Source: CBDCBA01 sp965214125
Lineage (GTDB): Bacteria > Planctomycetota > Phycisphaerae > Tepidisphaerales > Tepidisphaeraceae
Assembly (NCBI GenBank): GCA_965214125.1
Contig: CBDCBA010000032.1
Span: 62,001 to 126,000, forward strand
DNA: 64,000 bases
Direction of reading: 5' to 3'
The notes under the pieces were generated by a model that saw nothing but the letters and a program-made list of their open reading frames with translations, ran no database searches and had not been told where the DNA came from. Below are positions 8,039 to 15,812 of the stretch, piece after piece. Both the position numbers and the translations under genes were made by a program. Positions within the stretch are counted from its first letter, which is position 1. Each line of letters opens with the position of its first letter.

Positions 8039-8251
8039 CTATCTTTTAAACAAGAAAAGCAATACGCTAACCGCAGTAACGATACTAGCAATATTATAAA
8101 CAGTGAGTGTTCCGTTGCTGAATGCAGTAACAAAAACTGATGCAACCACTAACATAAACACGAAAGAGGCGATTCGAAATGGTGTTAACACATTTCCGAC
8201 AAAGCGGGCAAGTCTGCTCGACTTGAAAAACTGATCTTTCTGACTACTCAT
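8039..8251 (-). CDS. small two-helix membrane protein, candidate immunity protein
   Basis: A 70-residue protein with two hydrophobic helices (about residues 26-44 and 48-67) and a short basic C-terminus FLFKR. The gene is visibly more A+T-rich than the window. It starts 39 bp after the stop of the RHS C-terminal gene on the same strand, where immunity genes of RHS or contact-dependent toxins normally lie. No homologous family is recognised. Membrane immunity proteins are known for pore-forming or membrane-acting toxins, but that role is inferred from position alone. Confidence 0.5.
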   Translation of the reverse strand: MSSQKDQFFKSSRLARFVGNVLTPFRIASFVFMLVVASVFVTAFSNGTLTVYNIASIVTAVSVLLFLFKR

Positions 8252-8290
8252 CTCGTTGTTAGATCGACAAAAATCTAAAATTTGTATTGC

Positions 8291-9520
8291 CTAGTACGCA
8301 CAAGGATTATCATCGCATTCATTCATACATTGGCGAAGTGCGTCACCTGCCTTCAGAACCAGAAGGCCATTTGCAAATCCTTTCGCTTTACTCGCAATAC
8401 TATTTAGCCTTTGCCCACGCTTCGTCGCATCATAGACATGACGACTACCGCTTCTCGGCATTATTCGGTCATTTACTCGATCAACAACGCCATAGCTCAT
8501 GTCGGACACAAGAAATATCCTGTGTGGCAAGCGAGCATTAGCTTGAACCGATCGCGCGACACTATGTGCAGCTGAAAGTGGGTCATCTAACGGACTCTCT
8601 ACAGACAGGCCGGTGATACCGTGTTGAACGACAAGACCAAATGGATTGAAGGAATCTCCTATGGAGTCAATCACGTCACCTACATAGAACTTGTAGGCGA
8701 AGCACTTTGTGACACATTCAGCATTCCTTCGATTATCTCGATTAAATGTAGGTGCCTTCTTACTACCATCTCCCCCGTGGTATCCATATAGATCAACATT
8801 ATTTAGAGTTGCGGCATCTAAAGTTCCATTTGTTCGATCCCAGTTACTCTCGTCGAATGCTCGCTGAACTTCAGGATGGGCTAAACCAAAGATTGCTTTA
8901 GAAGCTTCCCACCAGCCATCGTTCCATCGCAGGCCACTGGGATCGAGCATTCTCACAGGGTTACTGGCGACGGACTGATAAAGCGAACTTCCATCAATGT
9001 ACCCGATTGGATCTTGTCGGGTCCAGTGGGCAAGCCTGATATCGTAGTCGCGGTGGCGGAAGTGGACCAGCCCCGTCGCCACGTCGTGCCGACCGCCCTG
9101 GTGGCCGTGGACGAAGGCGAAGTCGCCCAGGTCGCTCGCGTCCACCGTCCAGTCGGCGTTGAGCACCGTCCGCTCGCCGTAGGGGTCGAAGAGGTATCGC
9201 TCGACCACGTCCCACCCACCACCGCCACCGCCACTACCCGTGCCGTCGGCCTTGAGGATCGCCGTCACGTTGAAGTTGGCGTCGTGGGTGACGTAGACCC
9301 GCTCCTCCAGGGTGCCGTCGCCATTCGTGTCGCGGTCGCGCAGGATCATCGCGTCCACGTAGGCCGGGCTCCAGACGTGCTGGCCTTCGACCGCCCCCGT
9401 CGAGGCGTCCCGCTCCTCCAGCACCTGCCACTGCCGGGAGTGGTAGAGGCCGGCGTCATCGGTGGTCACGCGCCGGGCCAGGGCGTCGTAGGCGTAGTGT
9501 GTGGCGGCGTGGCAGGCCAT
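8291..9520 (-). CDS. RHS repeat-associated core fragment with a variable C-terminal domain
   Basis: A 409-residue protein. Residues 1-196 are RHS core material: THYAYDALARRVTTDD, a YLFDPYGERTVLNADW repeat, FRHRDYDIRLAHWTRQDPIG and NPVRMLDPSGLRW, the conserved end of RHS cores. Residues 197-409 are an unrelated, A+T-rich tail with several cysteines (AECVTKC, RQCMNECDDNPC) that I cannot assign. Full RHS proteins are usually over 1000 residues with a secretion or carrier region, and none is present, so this is an orphan tip or remnant. The GC shift falls close to the core/tail junction, as in polymorphic toxins that exchange tips. A small membrane protein gene follows, and tRNA-Thr lies just upstream. 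Confidence 0.75.
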   Translation of the reverse strand: MACHAATHYAYDALARRVTTDDAGLYHSRQWQVLEERDASTGAVEGQHVWSPAYVDAMILRDRDTNGDGTLEERVYVTHDANFNVTAILKADGTGSGGGGGGWDVVERYLFDPYGERTVLNADWTVDASDLGDFAFVHGHQGGRHDVATGLVHFRHRDYDIRLAHWTRQDPIGYIDGSSLYQSVASNPVRMLDPSGLRWNDGWWEASKAIFGLAHPEVQRAFDESNWDRTNGTLDAATLNNVDLYGYHGGDGSKKAPTFNRDNRRNAECVTKCFAYKFYVGDVIDSIGDSFNPFGLVVQHGITGLSVESPLDDPLSAAHSVARSVQANARLPHRIFLVSDMSYGVVDRVNDRIMPRSGSRHVYDATKRGQRLNSIASKAKGFANGLLVLKAGDALRQCMNECDDNPCAY

Positions 9521-9626
9521 CGGGCGTAAGTGTACCGGATTCGTGGCCGATACGCGTGCTGGCGGTCATGCCCGGACGATGGCGAGGCGGCTTGCGCCTG
9601 GGCGTCGGCAGCCCACTCGGTTTGAC

Positions 9627-9699
9627 AGCCACCCGCCGGAATCGAACCGGCAACCGTCGCTTTACAAAAGCGGTGCTCTGCCAATTGAGCTAGGGTGGC
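9627..9699 (-). tRNA. tRNA-Thr (anticodon TGT)
   Basis: Read on the minus strand, a cloverleaf forms. The acceptor GCCACCC pairs with GGGTGGC, the D-arm is GCTCAATTGGCAGAGC, the anticodon arm CCGCT-TTTGTAA-AGCGA has anticodon TGT, and the T-arm GCCGG-TTCGATT-CCGGC follows. The 3' CCA is not encoded. The A+T-rich RHS fragment begins about 105 bp downstream of the tRNA 3' end, the usual side for tRNA-targeted insertions. Confidence 0.93.
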
Positions 9700-9707
9700 G
9701 GGAACCG

Positions 9708-9819
9708 GAAAGGATGAAGGCGGAAGGATGAAGGATGAACCTGAAGGCAGAACGGAGGAGCGATCCTAGCCGGCCTCTGGTTTCAGGTTCATCCTTCATC
9801 CTTCTGCCTTCATTCTTTC
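9708..9819. repeat. long inverted repeat, family H (AAGGATGAAGG type)
   Basis: Arms of about 39 nt (9708-9746 and 9781-9819) pair with only a few mismatches. The left arm is built from AGGATGAAGG words and the right arm is its complement. It fills the gap between tRNA-Thr and the 3' end of greA. A second copy lies at 52251-52346 inside the ABC transporter operon. Unlike most repeats here, each arm is purine- or pyrimidine-rich rather than self-palindromic. Confidence 0.85.
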
Positions 9820-10287
9820 TCACAGAATCTCCATCACTTCGAGCTTCATCGCGCCGCGGGGGACCTTGACCTCGACCTTGTCGCCGACGCGTGATTTCAC
9901 GAGGGCGTCGCCCATCGGGCTGCTGGCGCTCACGTCCTGCACGTCGCTGTCGGCGTCGGGCACGCCGGCCTCGCCGACGATGCGGACGAGCATCTCCTCG
10001 CCGTCGTCGCAATCTTTGACGCGGACAGTGCTGCCGAGGAAGACCATGTCGTCGGGCACTTCGTCCTCGCCGGCGACGACGACTTGGCCGAGCTTCTTCT
10101 CGAGGTCGCTGATCTCCTTTTCGATCTTGCGGTTTTCTTCCTTGGCGAAGTGATATTCGGCGTTCTCGCTCAAATCGCCCAGCCCGGCGGCCACGGTGAT
10201 GCGGCCCTGGACCTCGACCTTTTGGCGGCGCAGCTCTTCGAGGCGTTGGTCGAGCTTGATTTTCTCGTCGGAACTGAGGTACTGCAT
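9820..10287 (-). CDS. greA: transcription elongation factor GreA
   Basis: A 155-residue protein with an N-terminal antiparallel coiled coil (residues 1-75, including GLGDLSENAEYHFAKEEN, the conserved tip with acidic residues that enter the RNA polymerase secondary channel) and a C-terminal FKBP-like domain ending MKLEVMEIL. The length matches the family (about 158). The start ATG at 10287 is preceded by an AGGAGAG ribosome site; an upstream in-frame Met would add 37 unrelated residues. GreA stimulates transcript cleavage to rescue stalled polymerase. The gene is divergent from atpC. Its stop lies at the edge of inverted repeat H1. Confidence 0.92.
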   Translation of the reverse strand: MQYLSSDEKIKLDQRLEELRRQKVEVQGRITVAAGLGDLSENAEYHFAKEENRKIEKEISDLEKKLGQVVVAGEDEVPDDMVFLGSTVRVKDCDDGEEMLVRIVGEAGVPDADSDVQDVSASSPMGDALVKSRVGDKVEVKVPRGAMKLEVMEIL

Positions 10288-10547
10288 CGCGGGCTCTCCT
10301 GGGGCGATTGCGTGCGCGGGCGGCGAGCGCCCGGAAGCGGGCGTCGCGTTCGGCAAGGCCGCCGAGAACATCGGCGGGGCAAGAACAGACCACCGCACCC
10401 GGCGCGGGGACTTCCCGTCGCCGAACAGTGCGGTGGCAAGGGGCGAGTTTAGGAACGCCCCGCCGCGTTGGCAACGTGGGGCCGCGGCGCTAGAGTCGCC
10501 AGCCGACCGCCGCCCCCGCCTGCATCGCTCTACCGCTGACCACGCCC

Positions 10548-10799
10548 ATGGCCTTTCACTGCGACATCGTCACGCCCGACCGCGAGGTTTTCCAGGAGAG
10601 CGTCACCGGCGTGATCCTGCCCGCCCACGACGGCCAGGTCGGCATCCTCACCGGCCGCGCCCCCATGCTCGTGCGCCTGGGCACGGGCACGCTGACCGCC
10701 CACACGACCGGTGGCGACCGCACCTTCACCGTCAGCGGCGGCGTGGCGCAGATGAAGGACAACCAGCTCACCGTTCTGACCGAGCAGGCGAGCGAGTAG
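10548..10799 (+). CDS. atpC: F-type ATP synthase epsilon subunit, short form
   Basis: An 83-residue protein that fits the epsilon subunit beta-sandwich: CDIVTPDREVFQE, LPAHDGQVGILTGRAPM, and GVAQMKDNQLTVLTEQA at the end. Standard epsilon subunits are about 130-140 residues. This one stops after the beta domain, so the C-terminal helical hairpin that inhibits ATP hydrolysis is missing. No other ATP synthase gene adjoins it: greA lies divergently upstream and a lipoprotein gene follows. A short hairpin (10807-10824, stem CGCCCGC/GCGGGCG) lies just past the stop. The subunit identity is well supported. Its separation from atpD is unusual. Confidence 0.85.
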   Translation: MAFHCDIVTPDREVFQESVTGVILPAHDGQVGILTGRAPMLVRLGTGTLTAHTTGGDRTFTVSGGVAQMKDNQLTVLTEQASE

Positions 10800-10841
10800 T
10801 CCGAAGCGCCCGCTTCCGCGGGCGGCTAAAACTATCCGCGT

Positions 10842-11435
10842 ATGCGCGGCGTTCGCCTGCTGGTTCTGGTTGTCGCCGCGCTCACCGCCGGCGGGTGCGT
10901 GAACCGCGTGACCGGGCCGGGCGAGCTTGTCGCGCCGGTTACGGTTTACGTCGCCGACCACGGCAAGCACTCGTCGCTCCTGCTGCCGGCCAGCGGGCCG
11001 GCGCTTCCGGGCGAACCGCGGTTCTTCCAGTACGCCTACGGCGACTGGCACTGCTACGCCCTGAACAACAACGCCTGGCACGACTACCTGCGGGCGGCGT
11101 TCCTCAGCGGCGGGTCGGCGTTGGGGCGCGAGCCGGTTCTCGCCGACGAGCCCGCGGAGATCGCGCGGGTGGTCAAGGCGCGGCTCACGCCCTTGCGGGT
11201 CGAGCGGTCCGACGCCGACTGGTTGCGCCGACGCCTCGACGCCGCCTTCGCCCGCCGTGCCGACGAGGCGATCGACAACCGCTGGGTTTCGATGACGCTC
11301 GTGCCCTACGACGGCCCGAACGCCCGGTATTCGCTGCTGAACCAGTGCAACCACACGACCAGCCGCTGGCTGCGCGAGTTGAACGTCGCCTCGCCCCGCG
11401 CGGTGTTGTGGAGCCGGTTCGAGCTACGCGATTGA
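10842..11435 (+). CDS. DUF2459-like lipoprotein
   Basis: A 197-residue protein with a lipoprotein signal (MRGVRLLVLVVAALTAGGC, lipobox TAGGC, Cys19). The body resembles the DUF2459 family: HGKHSSLLLP near residue 45, QYAYGDWHCY near 70, and YSLLNQCNHTTSRWLREL near the end, matching the family pattern of an early His, a YGD segment and a late Cys-Asn. The conserved Cys and His may form a papain/NlpC-like active site, but activity is not established for the family. It is expected to be anchored in a cell membrane facing outward. The 3' end overlaps convergent purN by 12 bp. Confidence 0.65.
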   Translation: MRGVRLLVLVVAALTAGGCVNRVTGPGELVAPVTVYVADHGKHSSLLLPASGPALPGEPRFFQYAYGDWHCYALNNNAWHDYLRAAFLSGGSALGREPVLADEPAEIARVVKARLTPLRVERSDADWLRRRLDAAFARRADEAIDNRWVSMTLVPYDGPNARYSLLNQCNHTTSRWLRELNVASPRAVLWSRFELRD

Positions 11436-12026
11436 CCAATCGCGCAGCACGTCGACGTACGCCTCGCGCTCGGCGGTCTGGACGCGGGCGGCGAGGGTGT
11501 CGGGCGTGTCGTTCGGCTCGACGGGCACCACGCGCTGGTCGAGAATGGGGCCGGCATCGAGTTCATTGTCGACGAGGTGGACGGTGCAGCCCGTCACCTT
11601 GCAGCCGCGGGCCAGGACCGCCTCGTGGACGCGCCGGCCGAACATGCTGGGGCCGCCGAAGGCAGGCAGCAGGCTGGGGTGGACGTTGAGCACGCGGCCA
11701 TTGAGCCAGGGCGGGTCGATCACGAGGCGGCTCATCCAGCCGGCGAGGCAGATTAAATCGACATCGCCGGGAGCGAGCGTTGAAAAGACGGCGTGGCTGT
11801 GGGCGTCGGCGTCGGGAAAGTCGCGCTTGGCGATCACGTCGCACGGCACCCTCGCCGCGGCGCAACGGGCGATACCGCCGGCGTCGGGGCGGCTGCTGAC
11901 GGCGCGGACGACCCGCGCGCCCGGCAGGCGGCCGTCGCGGGTGGCGTCGATCAGGTTCTGCAACGTCGAGCCGCCGCCACTGAAGAGAACCGCGAGGCGC
12001 AGGGGCGGCGAGGGCATGGGCGGCAT
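11424..12026 (-). CDS. purN: phosphoribosylglycinamide formyltransferase
   Basis: A 200-residue enzyme of purine synthesis that transfers formyl from 10-formyl-tetrahydrofolate to GAR. Visible marks are LAVLFSGGGSTLQNLID (GAR phosphate loop), RVLNVHPSLLPAF (catalytic Asn and His) and HLVDNELDAGPILDQ, whose Asp completes the catalytic triad. The length matches the family. The start is ATG at 12026 (MPPMPSPPLRLAVL), with 12017 as an alternative; a much longer upstream reading is out-of-family. It is divergent from the methyltransferase gene and overlaps the lipoprotein gene tail-to-tail. Confidence 0.92.
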   Translation of the reverse strand: MPPMPSPPLRLAVLFSGGGSTLQNLIDATRDGRLPGARVVRAVSSRPDAGGIARCAAARVPCDVIAKRDFPDADAHSHAVFSTLAPGDVDLICLAGWMSRLVIDPPWLNGRVLNVHPSLLPAFGGPSMFGRRVHEAVLARGCKVTGCTVHLVDNELDAGPILDQRVVPVEPNDTPDTLAARVQTAEREAYVDVLRDWSIA

Positions 12027-12122
12027 GCTACGGCCGCGCGGTATTTCCCCCCGCGGGCGGGCTCGCTTAGACTGTGCCCCTTCGCTTTCCGCCGTCTGCA
12101 CCGCCGCCCACGCCGCCCGATT

Positions 12123-12755
12123 GTGACGACCCTTCCCAAGCCGCTGGTTTCGCTGATCCTCCTGCTCGACCGTGCGCGTTCGGTGGGACGCAGCGGCGGG
12201 TTCAACTCGCGTCGCCTGCGCCGGCGCGAGAAGTTCCGGGCGGACTATCAACTCGTCGCCGATAGCCTGCTGCGGCACGTGGCGTTCGAAACAGCCTTCG
12301 ACGTCGGGTGTGCCAACGGCTTCCTGATGGAGCCGCTGTTCCGCGCCGGTAAGGATGTGCAGGGCGCCGACCTCGCCGCCCAGGTGAAGGAGTTCGTCCA
12401 CGCGGACCTGAAGGATCGCGTGCGCACCGCCGACTTTTCGGAGATCGGCGACGGGCAGTGGGACCTGGTCAGTTGCGTCGAGGTGGCCGAGCACATCAAG
12501 CCAGCGCGCAGCGAGGAGCTCGTCGAGACGCTGGCGAACGCGGCGCGGTCGACGCTGTACTTCAGCGCCGCCCCGCCGGGGCAACTTGGGCGTGGGCACA
12601 TCAACCTGCGGCCGCACAGCGAGTGGCTGGCGTGGTTCGGCGCGCGCGGCTGGCGGTTGGACGACGAGCGCACGGCGGCGCTACGCGATGATTTGGCCGG
12701 TTTGCAAAAGGCCCACTGGCTGCGCGGCAACAGCATGATCCTCACCCGCGTCTAG
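12123..12755 (+). CDS. class I SAM-dependent methyltransferase
   Basis: About 210 residues, probably starting at GTG 12123 (VTTLPKPLVSLI). The Rossmann SAM motif is AFDVGCANGFLMEPLF near residue 60, followed by ADLAAQVKEF (motif II acidic residue) and WDLVSCVEVAEHI (motif IV), then a long HINLRPHSEWLAWF segment common in Methyltransf_23/11-type enzymes acting on small molecules or glycans. The substrate is unknown. It is followed after 35 bp by a TIM-barrel sugar isomerase-like gene in the same direction, so the two may act on a related sugar. Confidence 0.8.
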   Translation: MTTLPKPLVSLILLLDRARSVGRSGGFNSRRLRRREKFRADYQLVADSLLRHVAFETAFDVGCANGFLMEPLFRAGKDVQGADLAAQVKEFVHADLKDRVRTADFSEIGDGQWDLVSCVEVAEHIKPARSEELVETLANAARSTLYFSAAPPGQLGRGHINLRPHSEWLAWFGARGWRLDDERTAALRDDLAGLQKAHWLRGNSMILTRV

Positions 12756-12790
12756 CGCGACCCTCACCCGCGCCTGGCGCGACCTTTCGC

Positions 12791-13708
12791 ATGGCCACAC
12801 TCGCCCGAACCTGGCAGCAGCGGCGGCGCCGGCTGGCGTTCAGCACGAACGCCTTCAAGCAGACGACCGCCCACACCGCGATCGACGCGATCGCGGCGGT
12901 GGGCTACAGCGGCGTCGAGCTGATGGCCGACCAGCCGCACTTCACGCCGACGCAGATGACCACCACCGAGGTTGCGGACCTGGCCGATCAGGTCGCCGAC
13001 CGCGGGCTGGCGGTTAGCAACGTCAACGCGTTTACCGGGTTTTTCGCTGCCGAGGAGCCCGGCTTCCCGCACGGCCGGCCAACGGGCGACACGTACCACC
13101 CGACCTGGCTCGACGGCGACGCCGAGCGGGTGGACGTGCGGGTGCAGCACACGCTGTCGAGCATTCGCCTCGCCGCGGCGGTGGGCGCGGCGACGGTCAG
13201 CCTGCAACCCGGCGGGCCGACGATCGGCACGGGGCTAAGCCGCGCCGATGCCGGCAAACGCCTCGCCGCGGGCGTCCGCCGGTGCCTGCCGACGGCGCGG
13301 GAACTGGGCGTGACGCTGGCGATCGAGCCGGAGCCGGGGCTGTTCCTGCAAACCACGCTCGAGTACGCCGACTGGAAGGACGAGCACTTCGCCGACGAGC
13401 CGCTGGTGAGTATGAACTTCGACGTCGGCCACGCTTTCTGCGTCGGCGAGGACCCGGCGACCGTCGCGCGTGAGATGGCCGGGCAGTACGCGCACGTTCA
13501 CCTCGAGGACATTGCCGCCAGCCGCGTCCACCAGCACCTGGTGCCGGGCGAGGGGGCGATCGACTTCCCGGCGTTCTTCGCGGCGCTGGACGAGGTGGGC
13601 TATGTCGGCTGGGTGACGGTGGAGCTCTACCCGTTCCTGAACGACGCGGCGGGCGTTGCCGAACGGGCGTTCGCGCACCTGCGGTCGATTCTGGGCAGCG
13701 ATGGATAA
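12791..13708 (+). CDS. sugar phosphate isomerase/epimerase-like TIM barrel protein
   Basis: A 305-residue xylose-isomerase-like TIM barrel. Metal-site residues lie at barrel ends: Glu in LAIEPEPGLF, Asp and His in MNFDVGHAF, His in AHVHLEDIA, and Glu in GWVTVELYPF. The opening RRLAFSTNAFKQTTAHTAID and GYSGVELMAD are the usual first strands. Members isomerise or epimerise sugars or act as endonuclease IV-like proteins; the HLEDI segment is more typical of the sugar branch. The exact substrate cannot be told. It stands in line with the methyltransferase upstream. Confidence 0.8.
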   Translation: MATLARTWQQRRRRLAFSTNAFKQTTAHTAIDAIAAVGYSGVELMADQPHFTPTQMTTTEVADLADQVADRGLAVSNVNAFTGFFAAEEPGFPHGRPTGDTYHPTWLDGDAERVDVRVQHTLSSIRLAAAVGAATVSLQPGGPTIGTGLSRADAGKRLAAGVRRCLPTARELGVTLAIEPEPGLFLQTTLEYADWKDEHFADEPLVSMNFDVGHAFCVGEDPATVAREMAGQYAHVHLEDIAASRVHQHLVPGEGAIDFPAFFAALDEVGYVGWVTVELYPFLNDAAGVAERAFAHLRSILGSDG

Positions 13709-13765
13709 CGCGGGTTGATGGATGACGCGCGTCGACCCCGCGCAGATTGCGATTTTGAGTTTTCC

Positions 13766-13856
13766 CCCCCCGACGCCGAAGCGGAAGCTTCGGGTTCCGA
13801 CTTGGGTTTCGACTCGTGCAGACAGAACCCGAAGCGTCCGCTTCGGCGTCGGGGGG
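13766..13856. repeat. composite inverted repeat, family I
   Basis: Two 32-nt arms pair with a single mismatch; the left arm begins CCCCCCGACGCCGAAGCGG. Each arm also contains its own hairpin (CGAAGC-ggaa-GCTTCG on the left, CCGAAGC-gtcc-GCTTCGG on the right). It lies between the TIM-barrel gene and the phosphatase gene. Confidence 0.85.
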
Positions 13857-13909
13857 AGCCAGCGGATTCGCACGTTTCGCAACTGCCCGGTCCCGTTCAT
13901 GCTTCGAGG

Positions 13910-14716
13910 ATGAGCTGGCTTGCCATTGATGCGGGGAAGGAACTGTGGCGTCGAACCAGGACCGCCTGGCGCGGCACGCCCGGTGGGACATTGCCGCGCG
14001 TGGTCGGCGGGATCGTCGGCTGGTGGATCGTCATGCTCGGCCTGTGCGCGGCGACGACGCTCGTCGCCAAATCGTTCGCCGGCGACGGCTTGGCCGACTG
14101 GGACCAGCGGCAGATGGAGCACGTGCGCGACGGCACCGGCTGGGCGGCGAGCGTGCCGGTGCCGCTGACGTTCACAAACGGCATCATCTTCGAGAGCCCG
14201 TCGAACATCATGATCCTGTTGCCGCTGACGCTCGTCTGCGTGGCGGTCTGCCTGTGGAAGAAGCGACTCGTGTGGGCGGTGGCGTTCGCCTTGAGCTACT
14301 TCCTGGCGCGGTTCGTGATTTGGATCGGCTGGTGGCTGTGGGACCGCCAGCGGCCGGACCTGATCGCCGACGGCGCCGCGGCGCTGGCGGCGCATTCGTT
14401 CCCGAGCGGGCACGCCCTGCTGACCTTCACCGCCTACGGCCTGTTGACGTTTTTGTGGGCGTACTTCAGCCGAAGCTGGATCGAGCGCGTTTTGGCCTTC
14501 GTGCCGTTGTTAGCGCTGGCGACGATCGTCAGCCTCGCCCGGCTGCGGTTGGGGGCGCACTGGCCCAGCGACTGCATCGCGGGCGTGTTTCTCGGCGGCC
14601 TGTGGCTCGCCGGCGTTGCCGCCAGCGGCGTCTGGGCCGAGCGGCACGCGGGGCAGAGATCGGGTACGATGCCGCCGGAAAGGAACCCGCATGACGCTAG
14701 CGCAAAGCAATTTTAA
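13910..14716 (+). CDS. PAP2 superfamily phosphatase, integral membrane
   Basis: A 268-residue protein with about six membrane helices. The three acid-phosphatase signature motifs are present: a motif 1 variant WDRQRPDL (usual KxxxxxxRP), motif 2 SFPSGHALL, and motif 3 ARLRLGAHWPSDCIAG with the catalytic His and Asp. Members dephosphorylate undecaprenyl pyrophosphate, phosphatidate or lipid A. The ATG at 13910 follows the inverted repeat; a longer reading would run back through the repeat and is unlikely. The 3' end overlaps the start of the Uma2 gene by 26 bp, suggesting coupled translation. Confidence 0.85.
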   Translation: MSWLAIDAGKELWRRTRTAWRGTPGGTLPRVVGGIVGWWIVMLGLCAATTLVAKSFAGDGLADWDQRQMEHVRDGTGWAASVPVPLTFTNGIIFESPSNIMILLPLTLVCVAVCLWKKRLVWAVAFALSYFLARFVIWIGWWLWDRQRPDLIADGAAALAAHSFPSGHALLTFTAYGLLTFLWAYFSRSWIERVLAFVPLLALATIVSLARLRLGAHWPSDCIAGVFLGGLWLAGVAASGVWAERHAGQRSGTMPPERNPHDASAKQF

Positions 14717-15275
14717 GGCGCAGCCCAGAATCGTGCTCACGCGCGACGACATGGAGCAGATCCTCTATCAAATGGAGGAAAATCCGCGGTTGGAATTCGT
14801 TGATGGCGAACTGGTGGAGAAGCCCGTGAGCGAGGAATCGTGCTTTGTCGAGGGAAGCCTGATGCGGTGCGTTGGACCGGCCGCCCGCGACGCCGGGCAT
14901 CGCTCCTATCCGTGCAGCCTGACGTACAAGTGCTTTGCCGACGATCCCGACCGCATTCGCCGTCCCGACTTCAGCATCATCCGGGGTGAGCGATTCGCAG
15001 CGTTAGACGCACCGGCCCCGGCGTTGATGCCGATCGTCCCTGATCTGGCTGTCGAAGTCGTGTCAACCCATGACAAGGCGTCGAAGCTAAACGCGAAGAT
15101 TCGGGAGTACCTTGACGCCGGCGTGCCGGTCGTTTGGGTGCTTCTTCCCGAGACGCGCTCGGTCGAGGTGCACCAAGGCCGTTCGATGAGGCGCCTCTCG
15201 GCCGACGATACGATTGACGCCGGCGACCTGCTGCCGGGGTGGAGTGTTCAAGTGAGCGAGTTGTTCGACAGCTAA
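14691..15275 (+). CDS. Uma2 family (DUF820) PD-(D/E)XK endonuclease-like protein
   Basis: A 194-residue protein with the DUF820/Uma2 restriction-endonuclease-like fold: LEFVDGELVEKP (strand with Glu), IRRPDFSIIRGE (active-site Asp) and PDLAVEVVSTHDKASKL (Glu-x-Val with a following Lys), then YLDAGVPVVWVLLPETRSVEV. These proteins are very numerous in planctomycetes and cyanobacteria, and their role is unproven. The ATG at 14691 follows AAAGGA and overlaps the end of the phosphatase gene; earlier in-frame codons lie inside that gene. Confidence 0.85.
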   Translation: MTLAQSNFKAQPRIVLTRDDMEQILYQMEENPRLEFVDGELVEKPVSEESCFVEGSLMRCVGPAARDAGHRSYPCSLTYKCFADDPDRIRRPDFSIIRGERFAALDAPAPALMPIVPDLAVEVVSTHDKASKLNAKIREYLDAGVPVVWVLLPETRSVEVHQGRSMRRLSADDTIDAGDLLPGWSVQVSELFDS

Positions 15276-15297
15276 CGCAACTCGGTACGCTGCGGGG

Positions 15298-15774
15298 ATG
15301 ACCGACCAACCCACCGCAACCTCGACCCGCCGTCAGACTCTGACCGGAGCCGCCGCCGCCGGGGCCGCGCTGCTCGGGGCCGGTACCGTCGCGTCGGCGG
15401 CCGGTATTCGACAGGACAGTGCCGCCAACAACGGCCCAACCAAACTCTTTAGCCTCTGGACCAGCGGCGACCCGGACATTGCCCACCGCGTGGCCCTCAT
15501 GTACACCCACGCCGCCAAGCAGGCGGGGTGGTTCGAGGACGTCAAGCTCGTCGTCTGGGGACCGAGCCAGCGCATCCTCGTCGGCGATAAAGACCTCAAG
15601 GCGAAGATCAAAGCGATGCGGGACGACGGCGTGGTCGTCGAGGCGTGCGTCGCCTGCGCCCGCTCCTTCGGACTCGTCGAGCAACTCGAAGCGCTCGGCC
15701 TGCCCGTTCTCGGCCAGGGTGGCCCGCTGAGCGAGGCGATGAAGGACCCGGCCACGAGCGTCTCGTTCTTCTGA
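15298..15774 (+). CDS. DsrE-like protein with Tat signal peptide
   Basis: A 158-residue protein. The N-terminus TSTRRQTLTGAAAAGAALLG is a twin-arginine signal, followed by an Ala-rich cleavage region near residue 35. The mature part resembles DsrE/DsrF-like proteins: LFSLWTSGDPDIAHRVALMY, VKLVVWGPSQRI, and a Cys pair in VEACVACARSFG. DsrE-like folds handle sulfur transfer or bind small ligands. Export in folded form suggests a cofactor or metal, but none is proven. It lies 22 bp after the Uma2 gene and 38 bp before lysA on the same strand. Confidence 0.75.
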   Translation: MTDQPTATSTRRQTLTGAAAAGAALLGAGTVASAAGIRQDSAANNGPTKLFSLWTSGDPDIAHRVALMYTHAAKQAGWFEDVKLVVWGPSQRILVGDKDLKAKIKAMRDDGVVVEACVACARSFGLVEQLEALGLPVLGQGGPLSEAMKDPATSVSFF

Positions 15775-15812
15775 ATCGACTCGGCAGCCCGCCTCTACGA
15801 TGCCGCCGCACG

